DNA of 9,807 nt from DASPKA01 sp035628335 (GCA_035628335.1 DASPKA010000014.1:1-9807); one strand, 5' to 3'; counted from the stretch's first letter, positions 1-5,893 are shown. The notes: generated by a model from the sequence alone, not told the origin. Program-made: numbers and translations.

Positions 1-207
1 TAACGGGTCGTCCATATACCTGTAGTATATCTATATATTCTTATATTGCTCAAATCAGGTTTACCACAGAACGCATAGTTCGTCTCAGATTGACATATTT
101 TTCGAGCACGGTTCGGAAGCGTACGTGGCGGTACGCTGGAGAAGCGCGCGGAGAAAAAGATGGCAAGATGAGGCGAAATAGGCGTTCCCGTTCCAAGCAG
201 TACGTAC
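1..207. other. Stretch without a recognisable gene
   Basis: I see no gene here that I can support. One plus-strand frame (3-228) and minus-strand frames are open, but they lack a credible start within the window and their translations are rich in Arg, Ser and Pro with no recognisable motif. I looked for tRNA, SRP RNA, tmRNA and RNase P signature sequences and found none. The only clear structure is the hairpin at 118-137. The GC content of about 100-200 is visibly higher than that of the AT-rich stretch at 300-400. Confidence 0.5.
118..137. repeat. Perfect 7-bp hairpin, 6-nt loop
   Basis: AGCGTAC (118-124) and GTACGCT (131-137) are exact reverse complements separated by a 6-nt loop. No T-tract follows on either strand, so it does not look like an intrinsic terminator. 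Its role is unknown; it may belong to a structured RNA or be the remnant of a mobile sequence. Confidence 0.5.
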
Positions 208-339
208 CTAATAGAGTTGTGCTATAAACGAGCAGTATGCGGTCAACACAATAGCAAATATGCCTACTAAGAGGTATACTCTGCTTGTGTTAAACGAATG
301 CAGTTTTTTAGAAAATTTTCTTTTTTTCTTTGTTTTCAT
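208..339 (-). CDS. Possible small single-pass membrane peptide (43 aa)
   Basis: Reading the minus strand, an ATG at 339 opens a 43-codon frame ending in TAG. Residues 1-20 are strongly basic (MKTKKKRKFSKK...), and from about residue 21 a single hydrophobic stretch (VYLLVGIFAIVLTAYC and onward) runs nearly to the C terminus. This is the layout of a small inner-membrane protein with its N terminus in the cytoplasm. A TATAAT box with its last base 11 nt upstream of the ATG would give a leader of only about 4 nt, and there is no Shine-Dalgarno. The frame stops straight after the membrane helix, so it could also be the broken 5' end of a longer membrane protein; no sensible continuation is visible in the other frames. 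The function is unknown. The sharp basic-plus-hydrophobic composition argues for real coding, but the short length keeps confidence modest. Confidence 0.4.
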   Translation of the reverse strand: MKTKKKRKFSKKLHSFNTSRVYLLVGIFAIVLTAYCSFIAQLY

Positions 340-342
340 CGA

Positions 343-360
343 TATGATAATTATATCATA
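343..360 (-). promoter_or_regulatory. TATAAT -10 box inside a palindrome
   Basis: On the minus strand TATAAT (plus positions 350-355) lies in the inverted repeat TATGATA (343-349) / TATCATA (354-360), with 4 nt between the arms. With standard spacing the transcript would begin near 343, just before the ATG at 339. No good -35 box is visible. The palindrome could be an operator, but a low-complexity AT palindrome can also arise by chance. Confidence 0.35.
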
Positions 361-398
361 AAAGTATCTAAAGTAATAGATATATTTTCTTGAGTCTC

Positions 399-800
399 CT
401 ACTTATGTGCATCTAAAGCTTTATTAACTTCTGCGTCTGCTTCTTTGTTAAGCTCTCTACGAACATGTTCAAATGAATACCTTTTAAATTTTGAAAGCAG
501 CAGTACTACCCGCTCAGCAAGCGGAATAATATTTGGGTGTTTTATTTTGTACAAACCTTTCATTTGCTTTACCACAAGTTCACTGTCCATTCGAACTGTG
601 ACCTCCTCTGCCCCAAGCTCTATACTTTCTTCTAACGCCCGAATGAGCGCAGTATACTCAGCATAATTGTTCGTCTGCACACCCAAAAACTCACCAAATG
701 TTTTAACTAATTGTTCTCCATCCTTAATCACCACTCCCAATGCCGACGGGCCCGGGTTTCCCCTACTCCCTCCATCCGTATACACAACCAAATGCTTCAT
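399..800 (-). CDS. RNase HI-family ribonuclease
   Basis: This 133-residue protein is a single RNase H fold that should cleave the RNA strand of RNA-DNA hybrids (primers, R-loops). The four acidic active-site residues are in place: D9 in YTDGGSRGNPGP, E48 in NNYAEYTAL, D72 in RMDSELVVKQ and D122 in NKEADAEVNKALD. The short form without a basic-protrusion insert and the TDGGSRGNPGP opening match the archaeal/YpdQ-like RNase HI branch rather than E. coli RnhA. A TTG further upstream (818) would extend it by six residues into recJ. I prefer the ATG at 800 because AGG lies 5 nt upstream (TTTTTAGGTATATG) and the first strand starts right after it. It begins 4 nt beyond the recJ stop, so the two are almost surely co-transcribed and translationally coupled. 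Activity is inferred from the intact active site. Confidence 0.88.
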   Translation of the reverse strand: MKHLVVYTDGGSRGNPGPSALGVVIKDGEQLVKTFGEFLGVQTNNYAEYTALIRALEESIELGAEEVTVRMDSELVVKQMKGLYKIKHPNIIPLAERVVLLLSKFKRYSFEHVRRELNKEADAEVNKALDAHK

Positions 801-804
801 ATAC

Positions 805-2490
805 CTAAAAATCAACAAGCTTTAATTTTACTTTTTCCCGTCCCATCCATACATCTTTCATAATTTCAGCTACCATAGGTGTGTGGGTGTCGGTGCATTT
901 TTCCAGGAACTCTGGTTTTGAGAAGGCTATTCCGTCTAGTGACCCGACCTTAAACTGTATATGTCTGCCATCTTTCCCTACTCGACGTCCGCTACTTAGA
1001 AACGCAGTGGGAAATCCATACAGGGGCCGTGGATTCCCTGCTCCAAATGGCTCAAAGAGCTCAAGAAGGCGTGCTGTGTCTAGTGTTACTTCATCAGGGG
1101 ATGTTTCCATTTCAATTTCCAAATACGGTTGTAAATCTTCAAGTGATAAACGTCTGTCGGCGTAGTCTAAGATAGCCTCATGAAAGGCTTGCAATTTTTC
1201 GGTGCGAGCCGTTAGCCCTGCTGCCTGCTTATGTCCTCCAAACGCATGCAAATGATCGCGCGTCTCTTTAAGCATCTCCACTACATCAAAACTTCCCACA
1301 GAACGTACTGAACCAACAGAAAATTCCTGCCCCTGTTCCAGGACAATGGTAGGTTTCCCAAAGTCGTTAGCCAACTTACCTGCTACTAAACCTACCACCC
1401 CTTTATGCCATCCGGGATTTGTGAGTAAGAGTACTTTGTTATTTTCCTGCATCCACGCATGCTCCTTTGCTTCAGTTACTATTCGAGCGGTTAGGTCGCG
1501 CCTGCGGTTATTTATTTCTTCCAGCTTTATAGAAAGCGCATTGCACTCTGCGTCATTGTCGCTTAAAAGTAAATCCAACGCAACATTTGCATGCTCGAGC
1601 CTCCCAGCAGCATTTATGCGAGGAGCTAGTCCGAAACCCAACAACTGTGAAGTATAGGTTACTTCCAAGCCACGCGATGACAATTCAATAAGCTTCTTAA
1701 GTCCTTTCCACTTTGTCTTTTGTAATACCTTGAGTCCATACGAGACTAAAATCCTGTTTTCCAAAAGTAAACTATGACAGTCCGCAACCGTACCAATACT
1801 TACTAGGTCGAGCAGCCACTTCTCCCATCCTTTCACAAAGTTAGATGCATATTTCTGCACTCGTGTTTCGTCAGATAAAATCCCACATGCTAACTTAAAT
1901 GCAACTCCAACTCCTGTAATCTGATTGTCAGGGTATATTTCGCTTGAATTTTTAGGATTTATAAGTGCAAAGCTGTTGGGCTTTGCACCCGTAATTTCAT
2001 GATGATCAGTTATTATTAAATCTATACCATTTGCTTTGCAATACTCAGCCGCGTCAATAGAGTTAGTTCCACAGTCTACCGTTATACACACTGTTACTCC
2101 ATCGTTTTTGAGTTTTTCAAATGCTACGAGGTTAAGACCATACCCCTCAGAGAACCTGTCTGGGATGTAACTTGTGGATTCTACTCCCAAATACTGAAAG
2201 GTTCTGCGCAGCACTGCATTTGCAGTAACTGCATCAGCGTCGTAGTCACCGAAGATACAAATCTTTTCTTTATTCTCTATTGCTTGCCATATGCGCTCTA
2301 CAGTTCTGCTCATGTCAGTAAAAATAAACGGGTCGAAGAGTTTACTAAAGTCGGGTTGCAGGAATACTCGCGCACTTGCTTCGTCTATAATTCCCCTGTT
2401 ATAAAAAAGCTGCCTAATACTAGCAGGGTACACTTGTAAGGCATTATCTGCTTCTGGGGTTATTGTTGGTTTTATAATCCACCTCTTCAT
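805..2490 (-). CDS. recJ: Single-stranded-DNA 5'-3' exonuclease RecJ
   Basis: This 561-residue protein has the full RecJ layout: a DHH catalytic domain, a DHHA1 domain and a C-terminal OB-like domain. RecJ degrades single-stranded DNA 5' to 3' in recombination, base-excision and mismatch repair. Visible motifs are GDYDADA (81-87), VDCG (138-141), TDHHE (161-165), the metal-binding Asp in SIGTVAD (231-237), PRINAAGRLEHA (290-301) and GGHKQAAGL (418-426). The OB-like part covers roughly 450-561. The length is typical for the family. In motif I the usual Gly of DYDADG is Ala; all metal-ligand Asp residues are kept, so the enzyme is probably active. The ATG at 2490 has no Shine-Dalgarno; only 4 bp separate it from the GACTTTA repeat arm upstream. 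The RNase H gene follows directly. Confidence 0.95.
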   Translation of the reverse strand: MKRWIIKPTITPEADNALQVYPASIRQLFYNRGIIDEASARVFLQPDFSKLFDPFIFTDMSRTVERIWQAIENKEKICIFGDYDADAVTANAVLRRTFQYLGVESTSYIPDRFSEGYGLNLVAFEKLKNDGVTVCITVDCGTNSIDAAEYCKANGIDLIITDHHEITGAKPNSFALINPKNSSEIYPDNQITGVGVAFKLACGILSDETRVQKYASNFVKGWEKWLLDLVSIGTVADCHSLLLENRILVSYGLKVLQKTKWKGLKKLIELSSRGLEVTYTSQLLGFGLAPRINAAGRLEHANVALDLLLSDNDAECNALSIKLEEINNRRRDLTARIVTEAKEHAWMQENNKVLLLTNPGWHKGVVGLVAGKLANDFGKPTIVLEQGQEFSVGSVRSVGSFDVVEMLKETRDHLHAFGGHKQAAGLTARTEKLQAFHEAILDYADRRLSLEDLQPYLEIEMETSPDEVTLDTARLLELFEPFGAGNPRPLYGFPTAFLSSGRRVGKDGRHIQFKVGSLDGIAFSKPEFLEKCTDTHTPMVAEIMKDVWMGREKVKLKLVDF

Positions 2491-2494
2491 ACGT

Positions 2495-2540
2495 TAGTCG
2501 AAAAGTCGAAAGTCCATAAAGTCTATAAAGTCTTTATAAA
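2495..2540. repeat. Left arm of GACTTTA repeat, copy 1
   Basis: It contains the 9-bp module ATAAAGTCN in tandem (AAAGTC CATAAAGTC TATAAAGTC TTTATAAA). The 14-mer AAAAGTCGAAAGTC at 2501-2514 recurs exactly at 4535-4548. This arm has one more CATAAAGTC unit than copy 2, so the number of units varies. The stop codon and the last residues (IKTL) of the four-helix-bundle gene are encoded inside it. Confidence 0.8.
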
Positions 2541-2867
2541 TCCCGAAAGTATTTTAGAAACCTCAAATGCAAGTGTGTAGTTTTTCTCAAACGTTACCTT
2601 GTCAATGTAATTTAAATCGAGAGCAAAATATAGTAGTGATCTAACTTCACCACAAGATCCTTTTGACATGAATAAAAAACGCTTAAATTCTTTATCCCCT
2701 CTTCTTTCAAATCCTTCAGCAATATTATTTGCAATACTAACAACTGCTCGTTGGATTTGGTCGCGAAACGCAAAGTCTTTACAATCTCTAAAATCGCTAT
2801 AAACAAAATTAAATAATTCCCTACTTTTCTGCCACGCTATTATATCTTCAAATTGTGTAATCTTCAT
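2523..2867 (-). CDS. Four-helix-bundle protein, S23/IVS family
   Basis: This 114-residue protein is recognisable as the family first found encoded in 23S rRNA intervening sequences and related to the Avd accessory protein of diversity-generating retroelements. Signature parts are FEDIIAWQKSRELFNFVY (6-23), DFAFRDQIQRAVVSIANNIA (31-50), the EGFERR turn (51-56) and FKRFLFMSKGSCGEV (61-75). Four amphipathic helices are expected, assembling into a pentamer in known structures, with a basic surface that may bind nucleic acid. The precise role is unknown. There is no rRNA around it: it sits between gpmI and recJ, framed by inverted repeats. The ATG at 2867 gives the standard N terminus, without a visible Shine-Dalgarno. 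The C terminus runs into the left repeat arm. Family assignment is secure; a role in moving or binding the repeats is speculation. Confidence 0.9.
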   Translation of the reverse strand: MKITQFEDIIAWQKSRELFNFVYSDFRDCKDFAFRDQIQRAVVSIANNIAEGFERRGDKEFKRFLFMSKGSCGEVRSLLYFALDLNYIDKVTFEKNYTLAFEVSKILSGFIKTL

Positions 2868-2870
2868 GTA

Positions 2871-2915
2871 TTTATACTTTACGGACTTTACGGACTTTTG
2901 ACTTTATGGACTATT
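2871..2915. repeat. Right arm of GACTTTA repeat, copy 1
   Basis: It is built from GGACTTTAC / GGACTTT / TGACTTTAT units and ends with GACTTTATGGACTATT (2900-2915). That 16-mer recurs exactly at 4608-4623. In both places it runs into the stop codon of the neighbouring glycolytic gene. Confidence 0.8.
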
Positions 2916-4525
2916 CATAAGAACTTAAACAAATTAACCGCTGTCATTTCTTTTGGCTTCTCAATGCCGAAGAGACTGAGGACGGTGGCTGCTATGTCTG
3001 AGATTACGCCGTCTGGTACATGCGCTGAAAGCGAGAGTAAGTTTGCTTCATGTACTGACTTAAGTTTAAACTCATTGGCTACTATTAAGCAAGGCACGGG
3101 ATTAATAGTGTGGTCTTTGTCTATTTCTCCGCTTCGTGGGTCAATCATACGCTCGCAGTTCCCATGGTCTGCGGTAATGATCAGTGCTGCATCTTTTGAA
3201 AGTACTGCTTGTACAATCTTGCCTATACAAATATCAAGAAACGTCACTGCTTTAACAGCTGCGTCCAAGTTCCCCGTGTGACCAACCATGTCTCCATTGG
3301 CAAAGTTTGCAAGGATAAAGTTGAACTGGCCTGAGTTTAATTTTTCAATAATTTCGTTGGTAATTTCTTCTGCTGACATTTCTGGGTGCAGCTCATAGTT
3401 TTTGTTATCATCGGGACTCTTCACAATTTCCCGTTCTTCTCCTGGAAATGGTTCATGTACTCCGCAGTTAAAGAATGAGGTCACATGAGCGTACTTTTCA
3501 CTTTCCGCAGTATGAAACTGCTTAAGACCAGCTTTTGAAATCACCTCTGGTAAGCATCCGGTTAAACTTGCGGTAGGAAAAGCAACATGTGCAGCTACAC
3601 TGGCGACATGCTCAGTCATACAAACAAAATATAAATTAGGTAGCCTATGTTGGCCATGCGTAAAGCCAACAGTTTCTGTATCAACGAACGCCCGAGTCAG
3701 CTGCACTGCACGGTCAGGACGGAAATTAAAAAAGATAACCGAATCGTTTTCTTTTATAGACCCGATCGGTTTCTGTCCACCATTTCCGTCCGACTCTGTA
3801 ATTACCGTTGGCTTTATCATCTCGTCATATACCAGGTTCTCATAGGACTTGAGAATTGCGCTTTCAGTGTCACTAGCATATTCTCCTTTTCCATAAACCA
3901 TCGCGTTGTATGCTGCCTCAGTCTGCTGCCAGTGGCCGCCACGGTCGAGTGCATAGAACCTTCCGGTAATAGTAGCAACCTTACCTAGACCTATAGCAGT
4001 AATTTTGTCGTTGAGTTTTGTAAGAGACTCAAGCGCATACTTTTCTGCAGTATCGCGTCCATCCGTAAACATATGTATAAACAATTTTTCTATTCCCTGG
4101 TCTTTAGCTAGGCTCATGAGCGCGTACAGGTGCTCGTCGCTTGAGTGAACATTACCGTTTGACACCATACCCATAAGGTGAAGTGCTGAGCCGTTTTTCT
4201 TAACATGCTCCACAGCTTCAAGAAAGATCGGGTTAATAAAAAACTCACCGTTTTGAATACTTGCGTTTATTCGTGGTAAATCCTGCCCTGCTATCCTCCC
4301 TGCTCCCATGTTTAAATGCCCCACTTCGCTGTTTCCCATCTCACCCCATGGCAGGCCGACGAGGGGGCCCGAAGCTTGCAACGTAAGCGCAGGATACGCT
4401 GAAACCAAAAAGTTAAAATTCGGTGTTTGTGCAAGCCCAACAGCATTGCCGCGAGAATACGAAGCAACTCCAAATCCATCCAAAACTACTAAGACAACTT
4501 GTTTGTATTTTTTATGTTCTAACAA
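2915..4525 (-). CDS. gpmI: 2,3-bisphosphoglycerate-independent phosphoglycerate mutase
   Basis: This enzyme interconverts 3-phosphoglycerate and 2-phosphoglycerate, using two metal ions and a phosphoserine intermediate; it belongs to the alkaline phosphatase superfamily. The 536 residues show the metal-binding VVLDGFG (12-18), the catalytic Ser66 in GEMGNSEVGHLNMGAGRI, HMFTDGRDT (151-159), TGRFYALDRGGHWQ (187-200), FNFRPDRA (266-273), ESEKYAHVTSFFN (341-353), NFANGDMVGHTGN (407-419) and TADHGNCERM (451-460) with DHTINPVP (471-478). The transferase insert lies between the two phosphatase-domain halves. Length is slightly above the usual ~510. The best start is a TTG at 4525 with no Shine-Dalgarno; the codons just upstream belong to a GACTTTA repeat and reach a stop without an ATG. 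It lies downstream of eno, whose product uses its 2-phosphoglycerate. Confidence 0.96.
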   Translation of the reverse strand: MLEHKKYKQVVLVVLDGFGVASYSRGNAVGLAQTPNFNFLVSAYPALTLQASGPLVGLPWGEMGNSEVGHLNMGAGRIAGQDLPRINASIQNGEFFINPIFLEAVEHVKKNGSALHLMGMVSNGNVHSSDEHLYALMSLAKDQGIEKLFIHMFTDGRDTAEKYALESLTKLNDKITAIGLGKVATITGRFYALDRGGHWQQTEAAYNAMVYGKGEYASDTESAILKSYENLVYDEMIKPTVITESDGNGGQKPIGSIKENDSVIFFNFRPDRAVQLTRAFVDTETVGFTHGQHRLPNLYFVCMTEHVASVAAHVAFPTASLTGCLPEVISKAGLKQFHTAESEKYAHVTSFFNCGVHEPFPGEEREIVKSPDDNKNYELHPEMSAEEITNEIIEKLNSGQFNFILANFANGDMVGHTGNLDAAVKAVTFLDICIGKIVQAVLSKDAALIITADHGNCERMIDPRSGEIDKDHTINPVPCLIVANEFKLKSVHEANLLSLSAHVPDGVISDIAATVLSLFGIEKPKEMTAVNLFKFL

Positions 4526-4623
4526 TCGAAAGTCAAAAGTCGAAAGTCTATAAAGTCTTTAAAGTCCTATAATTTGTATTACCACTTTATGGACTTTCGA
4601 CTTTATGGACTTTATGGACTATT
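4526..4623. repeat. GACTTTA inverted repeat, copy 2 (no gene inside)
   Basis: The whole gap between the enolase stop and the gpmI start is a foldback made of the same 9-bp modules that frame the four-helix-bundle gene. The core pairs GTCGAAAGTC (4539-4548) with GACTTTCGAC (4592-4601) perfectly, then ATAAAGT (4550-4556) with ACTTTAT (4584-4590), across one G-T or A-C position. The middle is AATTTGTATTAC-like and non-repetitive. In RNA this would be a long hairpin between the two cistrons. It could be a MITE- or REP-like derivative of the copy at 2495-2915 and may affect mRNA stability or gpmI translation. There is no T-tract after the stem on the minus strand, so it is not an obvious terminator. 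Confidence 0.8.
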
Positions 4624-5878
4624 ATCTAAAATGTCGCTCAATTTCTAATAATCTATTGTACTTTGCAAGCCTTTCGCTTCTCGCAAGACTACCTGCCTTT
4701 ATATAGTCTGCGTTTACAGCTACTGCCAAGTCTGAAATGAAGCTATCTTCAGTATCACCACTTCTGTGGGAAATGACCACTTTATAACCAGAATCCTGGG
4801 CAAGCGCAATTGCCTGAAGGGTCTCTGTTAGCGTGCCTACCTGGTTTACTTTTATAAGGATTGCATTTGCAAGTCCAAGCTCGACTCCTTTCTTGAGCCG
4901 CGCGTATTGCGTAACAAAGAAGTCATCGCCAACCAGTATAGTCTTTTTCATTTTTTCAGTAAGCTGCTCCCAACCTTGATAGTCGTCTTCTGCCATTCCG
5001 TCTTCAATGAGCGTAATTGGAAAATCTTTTGCCCATTGTTGATATACACTTATAAGCTCGCTCGCTTTAAGCTGTTTTTGTTCTAAAGATAAATTATATA
5101 GCTTTGTCTGAGGGTCATAAAACTCTGAAGAAGCAGCATCAAAACCTAAGCGTACATCCTTGCCTGGCTTATAACCAGCATCCGTGATGGCTCGGACCAG
5201 AGCCTCGAAACCCTCTGCGTGTGAGGTAAAATGCGGAGCAAACCCTCCTTCGTCACCAACGGCAACCACATGCCCTGCTTCGTGTAGGTTTGTTTTCAAG
5301 GTATGGTAAATTTCAGCTCCAATTTCAACCTTTTCTGACATAGTTTTCCCATTAGGTATGAGCATCATTTCTTGCACGTTCAATCCTGAGTCTGCGTGCA
5401 CTCCTCCGTTAATTACATTAAATAGCGGAGTCACTCCGAAGTGGATTTTGGAATTACCATACATATCTGCCATATACGCGAAAAGCTCCTTACCTTCCAG
5501 CTTTGCCCCAAGCCGCGCCAAAGCGAGCGAAACAGAAAGTATTGCGTTCGCTCCAAGATTAGACTTATTATCCGTTCCGTCCAGTTCTACCATTAACCTG
5601 TCTGCAAGGATTTGATTTACAGCTTTAACACCTCTCAGTCTTTTTAAAATTGGCCCTTCAACGTTTTTAATCGCTTTAAGTACAGACATGCCACCAAAGT
5701 ACTTTTTTTTACCATCTCGAAGCTCTAGCGCTTCATGCTTGCCCGTAGACGCACCCGAAGGGACTATGCTGCTGCCATATACATCACCTGCCCATACTGT
5801 AGTTTTGATTGTAGGGTTCCCTCGTGAGTCTAGTACTTGTAAAGCTTTTATTTCTGTAACCTTTTTTGTTTGAAACAT
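4622..5878 (-). CDS. eno: Enolase (phosphopyruvate hydratase)
   Basis: It converts 2-phosphoglycerate to phosphoenolpyruvate with Mg2+ in the cytoplasm. The 418 residues contain the N-terminal capping domain with the mobile loop SGASTGKHEA (41-50) and the TIM-barrel. Expected metal ligands are D247 (GFDAASSEF), E292 (LIEDGMAEDD) and D318 (LVGDDFF). Catalytic residues are E170, E210 (VGDEGGFAP), K343 (LIKVNQVGTLTE) and K394 (IKAGSLARSER); H161 and the SHRSGDTEDSFISDLAVA signature (370-387) are present. The C terminus (YNRLLEIERHFR) ends a little earlier than in E. coli. I chose the ATG at 5878 over a TTG at 5896 because the TTG lies upstream of a TATAAT box that would start transcription exactly at this ATG. 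Its stop overlaps the first copy-2 repeat bases, giving TAATAG, a double stop. gpmI follows in the same operon. Confidence 0.96.
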   Translation of the reverse strand: MFQTKKVTEIKALQVLDSRGNPTIKTTVWAGDVYGSSIVPSGASTGKHEALELRDGKKKYFGGMSVLKAIKNVEGPILKRLRGVKAVNQILADRLMVELDGTDNKSNLGANAILSVSLALARLGAKLEGKELFAYMADMYGNSKIHFGVTPLFNVINGGVHADSGLNVQEMMLIPNGKTMSEKVEIGAEIYHTLKTNLHEAGHVVAVGDEGGFAPHFTSHAEGFEALVRAITDAGYKPGKDVRLGFDAASSEFYDPQTKLYNLSLEQKQLKASELISVYQQWAKDFPITLIEDGMAEDDYQGWEQLTEKMKKTILVGDDFFVTQYARLKKGVELGLANAILIKVNQVGTLTETLQAIALAQDSGYKVVISHRSGDTEDSFISDLAVAVNADYIKAGSLARSERLAKYNRLLEIERHFR

Positions 5879-5884
5879 ACGTAT

Positions 5885-5893
5885 ATTATACCA
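5885..5893 (-). promoter_or_regulatory. Extended -10 promoter of eno (leaderless)
   Basis: The minus strand reads TGGTATAAT, a perfect -10 hexamer (plus 5885-5890) with the TGn extension. No convincing -35 is present (AAGTAC at 17-nt spacing), as expected for an extended -10 promoter. Standard spacing puts the first transcribed base at 5878, the A of the enolase ATG, so the mRNA is probably leaderless; no Shine-Dalgarno precedes that ATG. Confidence 0.6.

Larger units (their letters stand above)
2495..2915. mobile_element. Putative small element: four-helix-bundle gene between inverted GACTTTA arms
   Basis: A left arm (2495-2540) starting TAGTCGAAAAGTCG and a right arm (2871-2915) ending ATGGACTATT are imperfect inverted copies of each other, and they enclose one small gene. 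Together they fill the gpmI-recJ gap, starting 4 bp from the recJ ATG and reaching the first base of the gpmI stop codon. A second set of the same arms without a gene lies at 4526-4623. That arrangement suggests an element with coding and gene-less forms. No transposase and no clear target-site duplication is visible, so mobility is inferred and not shown. Confidence 0.5.

Noticed and set aside
1..228. Open frames on both strands (plus 3-228; minus about 224 to the window edge)
   Set aside because: No credible start inside the window, translations rich in Arg/Ser/Pro without motifs, and several frames open at once, as expected for a GC-richer noncoding stretch. A partial gene entering from the left cannot be fully excluded.
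60..240. Structured RNA (SRP RNA, tmRNA, RNase P RNA or tRNA)
   Set aside because: The hairpin at 118-137 and the GC-rich surroundings suggested it, but none of the hallmark conserved sequences of these RNAs or a T-arm GTTCRA box with matching acceptor stem is present.
301..335. Intrinsic terminator at GAAAATTTTC plus T-run
   Set aside because: The palindrome has no loop and no GC core, and the T/A run is explained by the Lys-rich start of the small membrane peptide on the minus strand.
805..818. TTG start for the RNase H gene overlapping recJ by 14 nt
   Set aside because: The ATG at 800 has a nearby AGG and directly precedes the first conserved strand; the extra six residues have no family support.
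2495..2540. CRISPR-like array
   Set aside because: The repeated unit is only 9 bp, runs without spacers and is part of an inverted arrangement; no cas genes are nearby.
2523..2867. 23S rRNA intervening sequence
   Set aside because: The protein family suggests it, but the flanks are recJ and gpmI coding sequences, not rRNA.
2495..2915. Diversity-generating retroelement
   Set aside because: The small protein is distantly related to Avd, but no reverse transcriptase, template repeat or variable repeat is present in the window.
2853..3281. Open frame antisense to the gpmI 3' end
   Set aside because: It starts in the four-helix-bundle gene, crosses the repeat arm and lies opposite well-conserved gpmI coding sequence, so it is a shadow frame.
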